From the NCBI GenBank assembly GCA_016209725.1, contig JACQVO010000124.1, positions 1 to 9,182 of the forward strand: DNA of 9,182 nt, in the 5' to 3' direction. A program made the translations under genes and the position numbers. The stretch comes from Candidatus Methylomirabilota bacterium (GTDB taxonomy: Bacteria > Methylomirabilota > Methylomirabilia > Methylomirabilales > 2-02-FULL-66-22). Each line of letters begins with the position of its first letter. Position 1 is the stretch's first letter. The notes beneath the pieces were generated by a model. It worked only from the letters and a program-made list of their open reading frames with translations, did not search any database and was not told where the DNA came from. Positions 1 to 6,553 of the stretch are shown piece by piece.

Positions 1-1155
1 CTCCTGGTTGATGACCTTCAGCTCGTAGCCGGGGATGGCCGGCCCGATGGACCCGGGTTTCACATTCTTCGTGGCGGCGCTGGAGATGAACACGAACATC
101 ATCTCCGTGGTTCCCAGGCCCTCGAAGATCTCCAACCCGAACTTGGCCTTCCAATCGTGGTAGGTCTGGGCGGTGAGGGACTCCCCGCCCCCCGTGCAGG
201 TGCGTAAGGAGCTCAGGTTGTACTTCCTCTCCGCATCCAAAACCTGAAGCATCTTGCGGTACGCGGTCGGCAGAATGGAGAGGATGGTGACCTTGTGGTT
301 CTGGATGGTTTCAAACATGGCCTCGGGGGTGAACCGCGCGATCAGGGAGACCGCCGCGCCGAAGCGGTACGGAATCGCCGCCACCGCCGAGTAGCCGGCT
401 GCCATGGCGATGGGCGCCGAGCCGCCGATGATGTCGGTCTCCGTGACGTTCCAGCAGTGCTTGCCGAAGCCGTCCGGGACGATCAGGGCTTCCTCCATGA
501 AGTGGGCGGTGCCCTTGGGTAGCCCGGTGGTCCCCGAGGTGAAGAGCAGGACCGAGACGTCCATCCGATCGCGGCGGACCGGGTCGCACTCCGGCTTCTC
601 GGCGTCCAAGAGCTCCTGCCACAGGAGGTAGCCTTTCGCCTTCCAGGCCGCCTGCTGCTCCGGTGTGCCGCCGACGACGATCACGTGGTTCACCGTCTTC
701 AGGTTCGGCCTCGCCTTCTCCAATTCCTCCAACATGGCGCCGGCCACGATGACCGCTTTGGATTCGGACATATTGGCGACATGGGTGATCTCCGCCTGGG
801 AGAACAGGGCGGAGGTGGGCAGGCTCACCGCGCCGATCTTGATGATGGCGAAGTTGGCCATGACCGCCGGGGGGATGTTGGGCAGCCGCAGCAGCACCCG
901 GTCGGCCTCCTCGATCCCCAGGCGCTTCAGGGCGCTCCCCAGCTTGTTCACGTTGGCCAGGACGGCCTTGTAGGGGATCTTCTTGTCCTCGAAGTAGATG
1001 GCGGTCCGGTCCCCCTTGCCCGCCGCCACTTGCTTGTCCAGCAGCTCCTCGGTGCTGTTCAGCCGTTGCGGGTAGGTTTGGAGCTCCGGCAGTTGGTAGA
1101 TCCGGTTGGGCCACAACTCTCTCGGTGGCAAGTAATCGGCGGGAATCTGCCCCAT
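1..1155 (-). CDS. Acyl-CoA ligase, benzoate/2-aminobenzoate-CoA ligase-like (C-terminus beyond window)
   Basis: ATP-dependent ligase of the adenylate-forming (ANL) superfamily, which activates a carboxylic acid to an acyl-AMP and then to a CoA thioester in the cytoplasm. The window holds the first 385 codons with no stop; the family is usually about 520-550 residues, so the hinge and C-terminal catalytic lysine lie outside. Visible motifs are the phosphate-binding loop LLFTSGTTGLPKG (residues 203-215) and the A5 motif EGLGTTEM (345-352). The N-terminus (LPPRELWPN, then LPELQTYPQRLN) and the segment GSAPIAMAAGY (245-255) resemble, from memory, the 2-aminobenzoate/benzoate-CoA ligase branch rather than fatty-acyl ligases. 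The ATG at 1155 has AGGAGG just upstream and follows the stop of the 124-aa gene by 18 bases, so the two are probably co-translated. Family assignment is firm; an aromatic substrate is inference. Confidence 0.9.
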   Translation of the reverse strand, partial: MGQIPADYLPPRELWPNRIYQLPELQTYPQRLNSTEELLDKQVAAGKGDRTAIYFEDKKIPYKAVLANVNKLGSALKRLGIEEADRVLLRLPNIPPAVMANFAIIKIGAVSLPTSALFSQAEITHVANMSESKAVIVAGAMLEELEKARPNLKTVNHVIVVGGTPEQQAAWKAKGYLLWQELLDAEKPECDPVRRDRMDVSVLLFTSGTTGLPKGTAHFMEEALIVPDGFGKHCWNVTETDIIGGSAPIAMAAGYSAVAAIPYRFGAAVSLIARFTPEAMFETIQNHKVTILSILPTAYRKMLQVLDAERKYNLSSLRTCTGGGESLTAQTYHDWKAKFGLEIFEGLGTTEMMFVFISSAATKNVKPGSIGPAIPGYELKVINQE

Positions 1156-1173
1156 GGCCCCCTCCTCTTTCCG

Positions 1174-1548
1174 CTATGTCTTGTTGACGAGGTTCTGTAG
1201 GGCCTCTTCGACGCCCACCAGGCGGCCCAGCTCCTTGTCACTCCTGGGGAACACTTCTTCCGGATACCGGTCGCCGTCCTTCGCGAAGACCAGCAAGGCG
1301 GGAACCGTCTTCCCCATGTCCTCCTCCAGGGCCCCCTTGGCGCCGAAGACCGCCCGCTTTGATGCGCTGGGTCCCGTCACCGCCGCATTATACGTCTTGA
1401 AGGCCACTGGCTGTTCCCCGCAGTCCTGGGCAACAACACTCACGCCCTTCCCCTTCAACAGCTCGCAGAGTTGGAGGGCTTTCGCGTTATCGCAGTGGAA
1501 TTGCATGGCGGTTTCGTGCTTGCTGCTGTAGTAGAATTCAACCTTCAC
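1174..1548 (-). CDS. Conserved-looking 124-aa protein, probable thioredoxin-like fold
   Basis: I do not recognise this family by name. The 124-residue protein starts with GTG at 1548, preceded by AAGGAGG at 8-base spacing, which fixes the start. Its layout suggests a thioredoxin-like fold: an opening hydrophobic strand (KVEFYYSS), a helix, a second strand (VSVVAQ, 36-41), and a TVPALLVF segment (81-88) whose V-P pair sits where thioredoxins carry the cis-proline before a strand. There is no CxxC; single cysteines are at 19, 28 and 43. A classical disulfide oxidoreductase role is therefore doubtful. It has no signal peptide or membrane segment and should be cytoplasmic. It lies after a terminator and 18 bases before the ligase gene, so it may be expressed mainly with the ligase. 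The fold is inferred from pattern only. Confidence 0.75.
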   Translation of the reverse strand: MKVEFYYSSKHETAMQFHCDNAKALQLCELLKGKGVSVVAQDCGEQPVAFKTYNAAVTGPSASKRAVFGAKGALEEDMGKTVPALLVFAKDGDRYPEEVFPRSDKELGRLVGVEEALQNLVNKT

Positions 1549-1657
1549 GATTCAATCCTCCTTGTCCTGGTCTTCCCTGCCTCCCAGAGACCGCGAAACG
1601 GCAAACACCCCCTCCCCGTTGTATTCGAACAAGGGCATCTCTGCTTGGGCAAAAATA

Positions 1658-1686
1658 AGCCACGGCTGCTCATCACAGCCGTGGCT
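1658..1686 (-). terminator. Rho-independent terminator after the basic-tailed gene
   Basis: A perfect 11-bp stem (AGCCACGGCTG at 1658-1668, CAGCCGTGGCT at 1676-1686) encloses a 7-base loop. Read on the minus strand, the stem is followed at once by TATTTTTG, the T-rich tail of an intrinsic terminator. The plus-strand side is C-rich instead, so the signal is for minus-strand transcription. It lies 34 bases past the stop of the gene ending at 1720 and 110 bases before the 124-aa gene, splitting the cluster into two transcripts or attenuating the second. Confidence 0.88.
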
Positions 1687-1719
1687 CTCCCCCCCTCCTT
1701 CATTTACTCCCTAGCGGCC

Positions 1720-2145
1720 CTACGAGCCGGGCTTCCAACCCTTGGGGATGATCCGGACAAAGGGCCAGTCAATCTTGGTGCAGTAGCCATCGTACGCCTT
1801 CTGGACGTGGGCGTCCAGCGCGGGCTTGAAACAATCGGCAACGCCGTGGATCGGGCACTTGGCCTGGTCTGCCATGCGGACTCCCTCCTTCTTCTCAGGT
1901 CTCGTGACGGGCGGGGTGGCCGTCGGCGCGGCAGCAGCCCTCGCGGGGGCAACGCCCTTCGCTGCCGGTGGGGCCGGCTTGGCCGGGCTCTTTGCCGTCG
2001 GCCTCTTCTTCGGGGCGACGGTCCGCCTCTTGAGGGCAACTGGCTTTGCCGCGCGGGCCTTCGGCTTGCGCGTCTTAGCTGCCCCCTTCACCGGGGCAGC
2101 CCGCCGAGCCTTCCCTCCCACCCCTTTCTTTTTTGCCTTGGGCAT
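1720..2145 (-). CDS. Small protein with histone-H1-like Lys/Ala/Pro tail and 51-aa C-terminal domain
   Basis: The 141-residue protein is read from the ATG at 2145; a GTG at 2157 in the same frame would add four residues. Residues 1-90 are almost entirely Lys, Arg, Ala and Pro with few hydrophobics, like the disordered DNA-binding tail of histone H1 or bacterial H1-like proteins. Residues 91-141 form a different, ordered-looking part with CPIHGVADC (97-105), a third Cys at 122 and a hydrophobic ending (IDWPFVRIIPKGW). I do not recognise this domain; its Cys and His residues could bind metal. The upstream zinc-ribbon gene stops at 2160, so AGGAG at 2157-2161 can serve this start by coupling. 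An in-frame ATG at 1875 has an even better ribosome site and may give a separate 51-aa product. Lys codons are mostly AAG, as in neighbouring genes. Function unknown. Confidence 0.7.
   Translation of the reverse strand: MPKAKKKGVGGKARRAAPVKGAAKTRKPKARAAKPVALKRRTVAPKKRPTAKSPAKPAPPAAKGVAPARAAAAPTATPPVTRPEKKEGVRMADQAKCPIHGVADCFKPALDAHVQKAYDGYCTKIDWPFVRIIPKGWKPGS
1873..1890 (-). promoter_or_regulatory. Internal ribosome binding site and ATG for a 51-aa product
   Basis: AAGGAGG (1884-1890 on the minus strand) lies 8 bases before an in-frame ATG at 1875. This is a full match to the usual anti-Shine-Dalgarno core at ideal spacing, stronger than the site for the long form. The product would begin MADQAK, in the same style as MADFKQ, MAEQKS and MAEIKS of the three upstream genes. 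The bases also encode EKKEG of the basic tail, so chance from Lys/Glu codons is a fair alternative. Confidence 0.55.
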
Positions 2146-2159
2146 CCAGTCACCCACTC

Positions 2160-2567
2160 CTAGTAGTCGCGCCCTTCCATGATGAACCGGGGCCGGCTTC
2201 CCACCAGGTCCTCAGGCTTCAACGGCCCACCGCTCACCGGCTTGCCCCGGATGCTCTTGCGGATGGGGATGGGCTTGCCGACGAAGTCGGCGCGGGCCAT
2301 GACCGGGGGGTTCACCTTCGTGGTGTCGGTGATCTTCGTCTTGTAGTCCTTGGACTGGGCGTACCCGGGCAGCTTGTCGTGCGGCGGCTGGGCCGCGGTG
2401 GGACCGGAGACCCGCACGCCATTGTCAATCTTCACCGCCCAGATGGCGCCGCAGCCGGCGCACTTCACCTTCCCCTCGAAGAACCAGAAGGTGAAGGGAT
2501 CCAGGTAGTTGACGATTTCGCACTTTCCGCATTCCAGGAGCAGCGAGCATTGCTTGAAGTCTGCCAT
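2160..2567 (-). CDS. Zinc-ribbon protein of the CoA-transferase operon (uncharacterised)
   Basis: The 135-residue protein begins at ATG 2567, with AGGAGG 7 bases upstream. Its N-terminal third carries CGKC (13-16) and CAGC (36-39), a pair of knuckles separated by about 20 residues as in a zinc ribbon. A further Cys is at 7, and aromatic residues between the knuckles (FTFWFF) would form a hydrophobic core. The remaining residues are polar and Pro/Lys-rich with no recognised motif. It lies 66 bases after the second CoA-transferase and directly before the basic-tailed gene (stop at 2160, next start 2145), so it belongs to the same transcript. The benzylsuccinate pathway also includes a small zinc-finger-type protein (BbsA) partnering a thiolase, but no thiolase is present here and I see no specific match. 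A scaffold or CoA-enzyme partner role is speculation; metal binding is well supported. Confidence 0.82.
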   Translation of the reverse strand: MADFKQCSLLLECGKCEIVNYLDPFTFWFFEGKVKCAGCGAIWAVKIDNGVRVSGPTAAQPPHDKLPGYAQSKDYKTKITDTTKVNPPVMARADFVGKPIPIRKSIRGKPVSGGPLKPEDLVGSRPRFIMEGRDY

Positions 2568-2596
2568 GCAGATCCCTCCTTGGTCGGCCCGGCGGA

Positions 2597-2621
2597 GCCG
2601 CCCAGGATTTCCCGGGACGGC
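2597..2621 (-). other. Intercistronic GC-rich hairpin
   Basis: Between the second CoA-transferase stop (2634) and the zinc-ribbon start (2567), GCCG-CCC-GG pairs with CC-GGG-CGGC around an ATTT loop, with one mismatch and one bulge. No T-tract follows. It may protect the upstream message or tune coupling, but GC-rich DNA forms such structures by chance. Confidence 0.3.
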
Positions 2622-2633
2622 CCCGCTGCCCCC

Positions 2634-3998
2634 CTAGATTATCTCGTTCTTCTCCAGCTCTCTGATCTGGTCCAGGCCGTAGCCGCAGTACTTCTGCAGG
2701 ATATACTCGTTGTCGGCACCCACCGGCTTGAAGGCCCACCGGTGCCGGGGAGGGGTATCGGAGAGATGGTACCCCAGCCCCTGGCTCAGGACATCGCCGA
2801 AGTACGGGTCGTCCAGCCAGTGGAGTTCGTCCCGCAGTTGGAAGTGCTCCTGCTGGGCGCACTCCTTGTTGCTCCAGACCGGCTGGCTGTTGATGTTGTT
2901 GTCCTCCATGAACTTCCAGACGTCCTCTTTGGTCTTGTCCTTGGCCCACTCTTCCAGGGCGGTGTAAATCTCCGTCTGGGCCGCGGGCTGGATGCGATCG
3001 TCGGCCTTGGCATACTTGCCGGCCAGCGGCTTCAGGTTCGAGACTGCCTGGCACAGACGGGCAAAGTCGCCGTCCTCCGGGGCGGAGACCAGGATGTACC
3101 CCTCTTCCATCTCCTGGGGATTCTTGGAGGTGGGATACGACGACTTCCCGCACTTGATGATCCCGTGGACGCATATCTCGGTATCCCAGTCACCCCACCG
3201 CTGCTTGATCACCCCGTAGCGGCCGTAGATCGGGAGGGCGCTCTCCAGGTGGCGGGTGGCGCCGTGGACCTGGCTGTACTCGATGAACTCTCCGACGCCG
3301 GAGACGTTATCCCGCCACCAGAGGGCGGCCAGGCCGGCAAAGCAGCCCATCATGCCCCCCCAGTAGTCGGCCAGCCAGATAGTGTGCATGGATGGTAATC
3401 CGATGGTCGGGTGGCCGTGGCCCGGGGCCGGGAAGCCAGTCACCGAGAAGCAGCCGCCCTGGGCCTGCCCCAGGATGTCGTAGGAAGCGCGGACACGCCC
3501 TGGGCCCCACCCGCCGAAGCCGCCCATCCAGATGTAGGTCAGGCGGGGGTTGATCTTGGCAGCCTGGCGGTAGCCGATCCCCCAGCGGTCGAAGGTCCCA
3601 GGCCGGTAGTTCTCAGCCTGGATGTCGGCCTTGGCCTGAATGCGGTGGACGATCTCCACTCCCTCGGGCTTGTGGAAGTCCACGGAAAGGAAGTACTCGT
3701 TGTGGTTCGCCCCGAAAAAGCCCAGCCCCGTCCCCTTGTCCGGCATCTGCTTCGAGAGGGGATACAGGAAAGGCTCGTTGTACGGGGTGGTATGGCGCAT
3801 CGGCTCGCCCCGGCGGGGTAGCTCGATCTTGATCGTCTCCATCCCCAGCTCGGCGAAGTAGTTGGCGCAGGATGGGCCGAGGATGTACTGAGTGGTGGAG
3901 ATAGCCACGTACCCCTTGAAAGCCTCTGGCTTCTCGAAGATCTTCTTTGCGTCGAAGGTCTCTCGGCAGTATTGCTCAAAGCTCTTCTGTTCTGCCAT
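2634..3998 (-). CDS. Class III (CaiB/BaiF) CoA-transferase, second subunit of a probable heteromer
   Basis: The enzyme moves CoA between carboxylic acids through an aspartyl-CoA thioester, in the cytoplasm. The 454-residue protein starts at ATG 3998 behind AAGGGGGG at 9-base spacing. Class III features include the N-terminal Rossmann-like segment with YFAELGMETIKIELP (47-61), the block ENYRPGTFDRWGIGYRQ (129-145), then INPRLTY, and ASYDILGQAQGG, whose Asp174 aligns with the catalytic aspartate of formyl-CoA transferase. The C-terminus (GADNEYIL... LEKNEII) is the usual closing helix. At 454 residues it is longer than the common 380-410. It lies 26 bases after a paralogue sharing the same motifs, an arrangement like succinyl-CoA:benzylsuccinate CoA-transferase BbsE/BbsF. 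The family is certain; BbsEF-like heteromer formation is inferred, and the substrate is unknown. Confidence 0.93.
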   Translation of the reverse strand: MAEQKSFEQYCRETFDAKKIFEKPEAFKGYVAISTTQYILGPSCANYFAELGMETIKIELPRRGEPMRHTTPYNEPFLYPLSKQMPDKGTGLGFFGANHNEYFLSVDFHKPEGVEIVHRIQAKADIQAENYRPGTFDRWGIGYRQAAKINPRLTYIWMGGFGGWGPGRVRASYDILGQAQGGCFSVTGFPAPGHGHPTIGLPSMHTIWLADYWGGMMGCFAGLAALWWRDNVSGVGEFIEYSQVHGATRHLESALPIYGRYGVIKQRWGDWDTEICVHGIIKCGKSSYPTSKNPQEMEEGYILVSAPEDGDFARLCQAVSNLKPLAGKYAKADDRIQPAAQTEIYTALEEWAKDKTKEDVWKFMEDNNINSQPVWSNKECAQQEHFQLRDELHWLDDPYFGDVLSQGLGYHLSDTPPRHRWAFKPVGADNEYILQKYCGYGLDQIRELEKNEII

Positions 3999-4024
3999 TT
4001 GGTCATTCCCCCCTTTCGACAGCC

Positions 4025-5440
4025 CTAGATGACCCCTCGCTTCTTCAGGCCGTCAATGTCGTCCTTCTTGAAGCCGAAGATCCGGCGATAGACCTCTTCG
4101 TTGTCGTACCCGGTCGGCCGGCCGATCCACTTGAGCCGTGGCGGAGCCTTCTGGGCCAACTGGGGCGGCGGGGCGTGGAGGACCTTCCCGTACAGGGTGT
4201 CGTCGATCATCCCCACGTGACCCCGGTACTTGAAGTGCGGAAACTCCGCCACCTCGTCGGTAAAGGTCACGCCGCCAGAGGCCACCTCTTCGGCCTGAAG
4301 CTTCGTCTCGGCCTCGAGGCGGGTGTTGTCCTTGAACCACTCCGACAGAGTGGTATAGGTCTCGACCTGGGCATAGTAGGGGAGCCGGTCCACCACGATC
4401 TTGAGCGCCGGATCCTCGATGATGTGCTCCTCCAGTTCCGCCTTGTCCTTGCCGACGGTCTTCCAGATCCGGAACCACAGGCGATCGTGGCCGCCACCGA
4501 CCATGATCTGGCCATCCTTGCAAGGATTCACCGCATAGATATTGATGGCCAGGTCCCAGTTCCCGAAGCGGGGCCGCACGCTCCCATCCATCCCCTGCCA
4601 GCCCCAGTTGTAGTCAATGATCCGCATTATCCCGGCCGCCGAGGTCGCCTCGACGAACTGGCCGCGGCCCGAGATCCGCTCGCGGTAGTTCAGGGCAGTC
4701 ATGATCCCAATAGCGGCCTCGGTCCCGCCCACGTGATCGCAGACCCAGAAGCCGGAGCGGGTGGGCCGGCCTCCGAAGGCCACCGGAGCCCCGGTGCCAT
4801 GGGTGAAGCCACAGGCGTTCTGGCCGACGGGATCGTACATCCAGGGCCGGTCCTTCAGCGGCCCCCACTGCCCTCGCTGCCCCACCCAGCAGTACACCAG
4901 CCGTGGGTTGATCTGGGAAAGCTGCCGGTAACCGATCCCCCAGGCGTCGAACTGTCCGGGGGGGTAGTTCTCGATCAGGACATCCGCATCAACCGCCAAC
5001 TTCTTGAGCAGCTCCCGGCCCTCGGCGGTCTCCAGGTTCATCGTGATGGACAGCTTGTTCCGGCACTCGTGGAGGAATTTTCCCCCAACCGCCTCGCCGG
5101 TGGCACTGTCCTTGAACATCCAATCCTTGCGGCCGAAGGGGGTATGCTTCCGTGTCGGATCACCACCGGGCGGCTCGACCATGATGACCTCGGCCCCGTG
5201 CTCGGCAAAGAGCGAAGAGCACCAGTGACCGATGTTCATCTTGATGGAGCAATCCAGAACGCGGATGCGATTCAGCTTCTCCGGCTTTTTTCCTACATCG
5301 CGGAAGTGCACATTGGCTTCCAGCCAGTTGGGGTATTCCCGCGCCTGCTCACTGAGGCCCTTGTAGACCTCATCAGGCGTCGGGAAGGGCACCGCCGGCC
5401 ACGGCAAAACGGGGATGTCAGAACTCTTGATTTCGGCCAT
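4025..5440 (-). CDS. Class III (CaiB/BaiF) CoA-transferase, first subunit of a probable heteromer
   Basis: This 471-residue paralogue of the following gene is also a cytoplasmic aspartyl-thioester CoA-transferase by family. It carries a roughly 55-residue N-terminal extension ahead of the fold, which begins near RVLDCSIKMNIGHWCSSLFA (60-79) and continues into GAEVIMVEPPGGDPTR (82-97). The shared block ENYPPGQFDAWGIGYRQ (157-173) and INPRLVYCW follow, then RPWMYDPVGQNACG, in which Asp203 is the candidate catalytic aspartate. The C-terminus (GYDNEEVYRRIFGF, ending KKRGVI) is typical. The ATG at 5440 has a G-rich Shine-Dalgarno (AAGGGGGG). A 166-base leader separates it from the IclR gene. Because both paralogues keep an aspartate at this position, either each is active or one is regulatory; the sequence cannot decide. 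Annotation pipelines would probably name it BbsE/BbsF-like. Confidence 0.93.
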   Translation of the reverse strand: MAEIKSSDIPVLPWPAVPFPTPDEVYKGLSEQAREYPNWLEANVHFRDVGKKPEKLNRIRVLDCSIKMNIGHWCSSLFAEHGAEVIMVEPPGGDPTRKHTPFGRKDWMFKDSATGEAVGGKFLHECRNKLSITMNLETAEGRELLKKLAVDADVLIENYPPGQFDAWGIGYRQLSQINPRLVYCWVGQRGQWGPLKDRPWMYDPVGQNACGFTHGTGAPVAFGGRPTRSGFWVCDHVGGTEAAIGIMTALNYRERISGRGQFVEATSAAGIMRIIDYNWGWQGMDGSVRPRFGNWDLAINIYAVNPCKDGQIMVGGGHDRLWFRIWKTVGKDKAELEEHIIEDPALKIVVDRLPYYAQVETYTTLSEWFKDNTRLEAETKLQAEEVASGGVTFTDEVAEFPHFKYRGHVGMIDDTLYGKVLHAPPPQLAQKAPPRLKWIGRPTGYDNEEVYRRIFGFKKDDIDGLKKRGVI

Positions 5441-5474
5441 GCTGTCTTCCCCCCCTTGATTTGAGCCAGACAGA

Positions 5475-5509
5475 TTTCACGAACAGGTCTCGAAAGTTCC
5501 GTGGTTCGT
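5475..5509. promoter_or_regulatory. Inverted repeats in the CoA-transferase leader, possible operator
   Basis: Two overlapping inverted repeats lie in the 166-base gap between the IclR gene and the first CoA-transferase. ACGAAC (5479-5484) and GTTCGT (5504-5509) are perfect 6-bp arms 19 bases apart. TTTCACGA (5475-5482) and TCTCGAAA (5488-5495) match at 6 of 8 positions around a 5-base centre. IclR proteins bind palindromes of this size, so this is a candidate site, on weak evidence. I see no convincing -35/-10 pair in this leader. Confidence 0.3.
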
Positions 5510-5606
5510 CCCCCTCCCACCTCCTTTCACCGTTCACCATCCCTCCTTCGCCTCTCGAATTTGAACCCCCTCGACGTTCCTGCGGAAAACCCGCGCCGTC
5601 TCCGCG

Positions 5607-6413
5607 TCAGGCCAGGGCCTCTCCGGGAATTTCATATCCCAAGCGTTGCGAAATCTTCACCCCGGCCTCTTTGACCAAAGGAACCAAGTCGTTCTGGATG
5701 CGTTCCGGGGAGAAGCGCGAGACCGGACCAGACAACCCGACCCCTGCCACAACCTTGTGGGAGTAATCCCTCACCGGGGCCGCGACGCAGCAGACCCCCT
5801 CTTCCAGCTCTTCATTGTCCACAGCGTATCCCTGGTGGGCCACCTCCCCAAGGTGTCCCAGCAGCCGGTCCAAGTCTGTGAGCGTGTTCGGGGTGAGCTT
5901 CCGCAGGGGACGGTCCTTGAAAAGCTGGAAAAGCCGGTCCTGCGATTCGAAGGCGAGTTGCACCTTGCCCGAGGCCGTGCAATAGGCGGGAAGACGATGG
6001 CCCAGGCGTGGGATCACGCGGACCGTGTGGTTGGTCTCGTGCATCAGGACATACACCACATCCGTCCCCTCGGTCACGGCGAGATACGCGGTCTCGTTAC
6101 ACTTGCCCACCAACTCTTCCAGAATGGGACGTGCCTGGCGCCGAAGGCCGAGGTGATGCAGGAAGACGTTGGCCACTTCGAAAATCTTTATGCCGAGGCG
6201 ATAGTTGCCGGTCTTTTGATCCTGCTCGATGTAGCCACGGGTTTCCAGCGTGGCCAGCAAACGGAAGACGTTGTTCTTGTGCAAATTCAGCTTGTGGGAC
6301 AGCTCGGTGACTCCGAGTTCCTCCTCGTTGTAATTGAACACTTCCAGGATATCCAGCGCCCGGTCCACGGCCTGGACGACGTACTCGGATTTCTCCTTTC
6401 GGCGATGCTCCAT
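5607..6413 (-). CDS. IclR-family transcriptional regulator
   Basis: The 268-residue protein has the full IclR layout. The N-terminal winged helix-turn-helix (about 11-75) contains VQAVDRALDILEVF, the LGVTELSHKLNLHKNNVFRLL helix pair with recognition helix near 45-56, and the wing YIEQDQKTGNYRLG. The C-terminal effector domain (about 85-260) contains CTASGKVQLAF (145-155) and the family signature GYAVDNEELEEGVCCVAAPV (195-214), which contributes to ligand binding. Such proteins are dimers or tetramers that control nearby catabolic genes in response to small carboxylic acids or aromatics. The gene lies immediately upstream of the CoA-transferase pair, in the same direction, so it is likely their regulator and may be co-transcribed with them. 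The ATG at 6413 has only a weak G-rich ribosome site, but the next residues match the usual family start. Confidence 0.95.
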   Translation of the reverse strand: MEHRRKEKSEYVVQAVDRALDILEVFNYNEEELGVTELSHKLNLHKNNVFRLLATLETRGYIEQDQKTGNYRLGIKIFEVANVFLHHLGLRRQARPILEELVGKCNETAYLAVTEGTDVVYVLMHETNHTVRVIPRLGHRLPAYCTASGKVQLAFESQDRLFQLFKDRPLRKLTPNTLTDLDRLLGHLGEVAHQGYAVDNEELEEGVCCVAAPVRDYSHKVVAGVGLSGPVSRFSPERIQNDLVPLVKEAGVKISQRLGYEIPGEALA

Positions 6414-6460
6414 CCTTGGCGCCCCCAGGGCAGGAAAGCGAGAAATCGCCCCGACTCAGC

Positions 6461-6489
6461 CTGTGGATTCCCTGTGGATGAGCTGTGGA
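6461..6489. repeat. Three 11-bp-spaced direct repeats of CTGTGGA
   Basis: CTGTGGA occurs at 6461-6467, 6472-6478 and 6483-6489, a constant 11-base period, close to one helical turn. The array lies in the untranslated leader of the IclR gene, about 60-85 bases after the predicted transcription start. Same-face repeats suggest cooperative protein binding; the IclR-type activators PcaU and PobR are known to use three 10-bp repeats, although arranged partly as a palindrome. An autoregulatory site is therefore plausible but unproven. Confidence 0.55.
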
Positions 6490-6553
6490 GCGGACTGAAT
6501 GAGAAGTCTGCCCGGTCAGTCAGGGATTGTTGGTCCGCCCAGGGAGTTGGGTG

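Noticed and set aside
311..1114. Minus-strand 267-codon frame inside the ligase gene.
   Set aside because: It is a different frame from the one carrying the SGTTG and GTTEM motifs and is Arg/Gly/Pro-rich noise.
2133..3398. Long plus-strand open frame (421 codons) antisense to the second CoA-transferase.
   Set aside because: GC-rich genes create long antisense frames. The composition is repetitive (Leu, Val, Gly, Asp), no domain is recognisable, and the minus-strand gene has clear family motifs.
2634..5440. Direct naming as succinyl-CoA:benzylsuccinate CoA-transferase (bbsE/bbsF).
   Set aside because: The paired architecture fits, but no benzylsuccinate synthase, dehydrogenase or thiolase is in the window, and the lengths differ. 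Substrate would be a guess.
3947..5464. Long plus-strand open frame (505 codons) antisense to the first CoA-transferase.
   Set aside because: Same shadow effect; it spans the transferase and gene junctions and shows no family motif.
6461..6489. DnaA boxes or a replication origin, since TCCACAG repeats resemble TTATCCACA.
   Set aside because: The best copy has one mismatch and the others two or three. No dnaA, dnaN or gidA genes are present, and the site lies in a gene leader.
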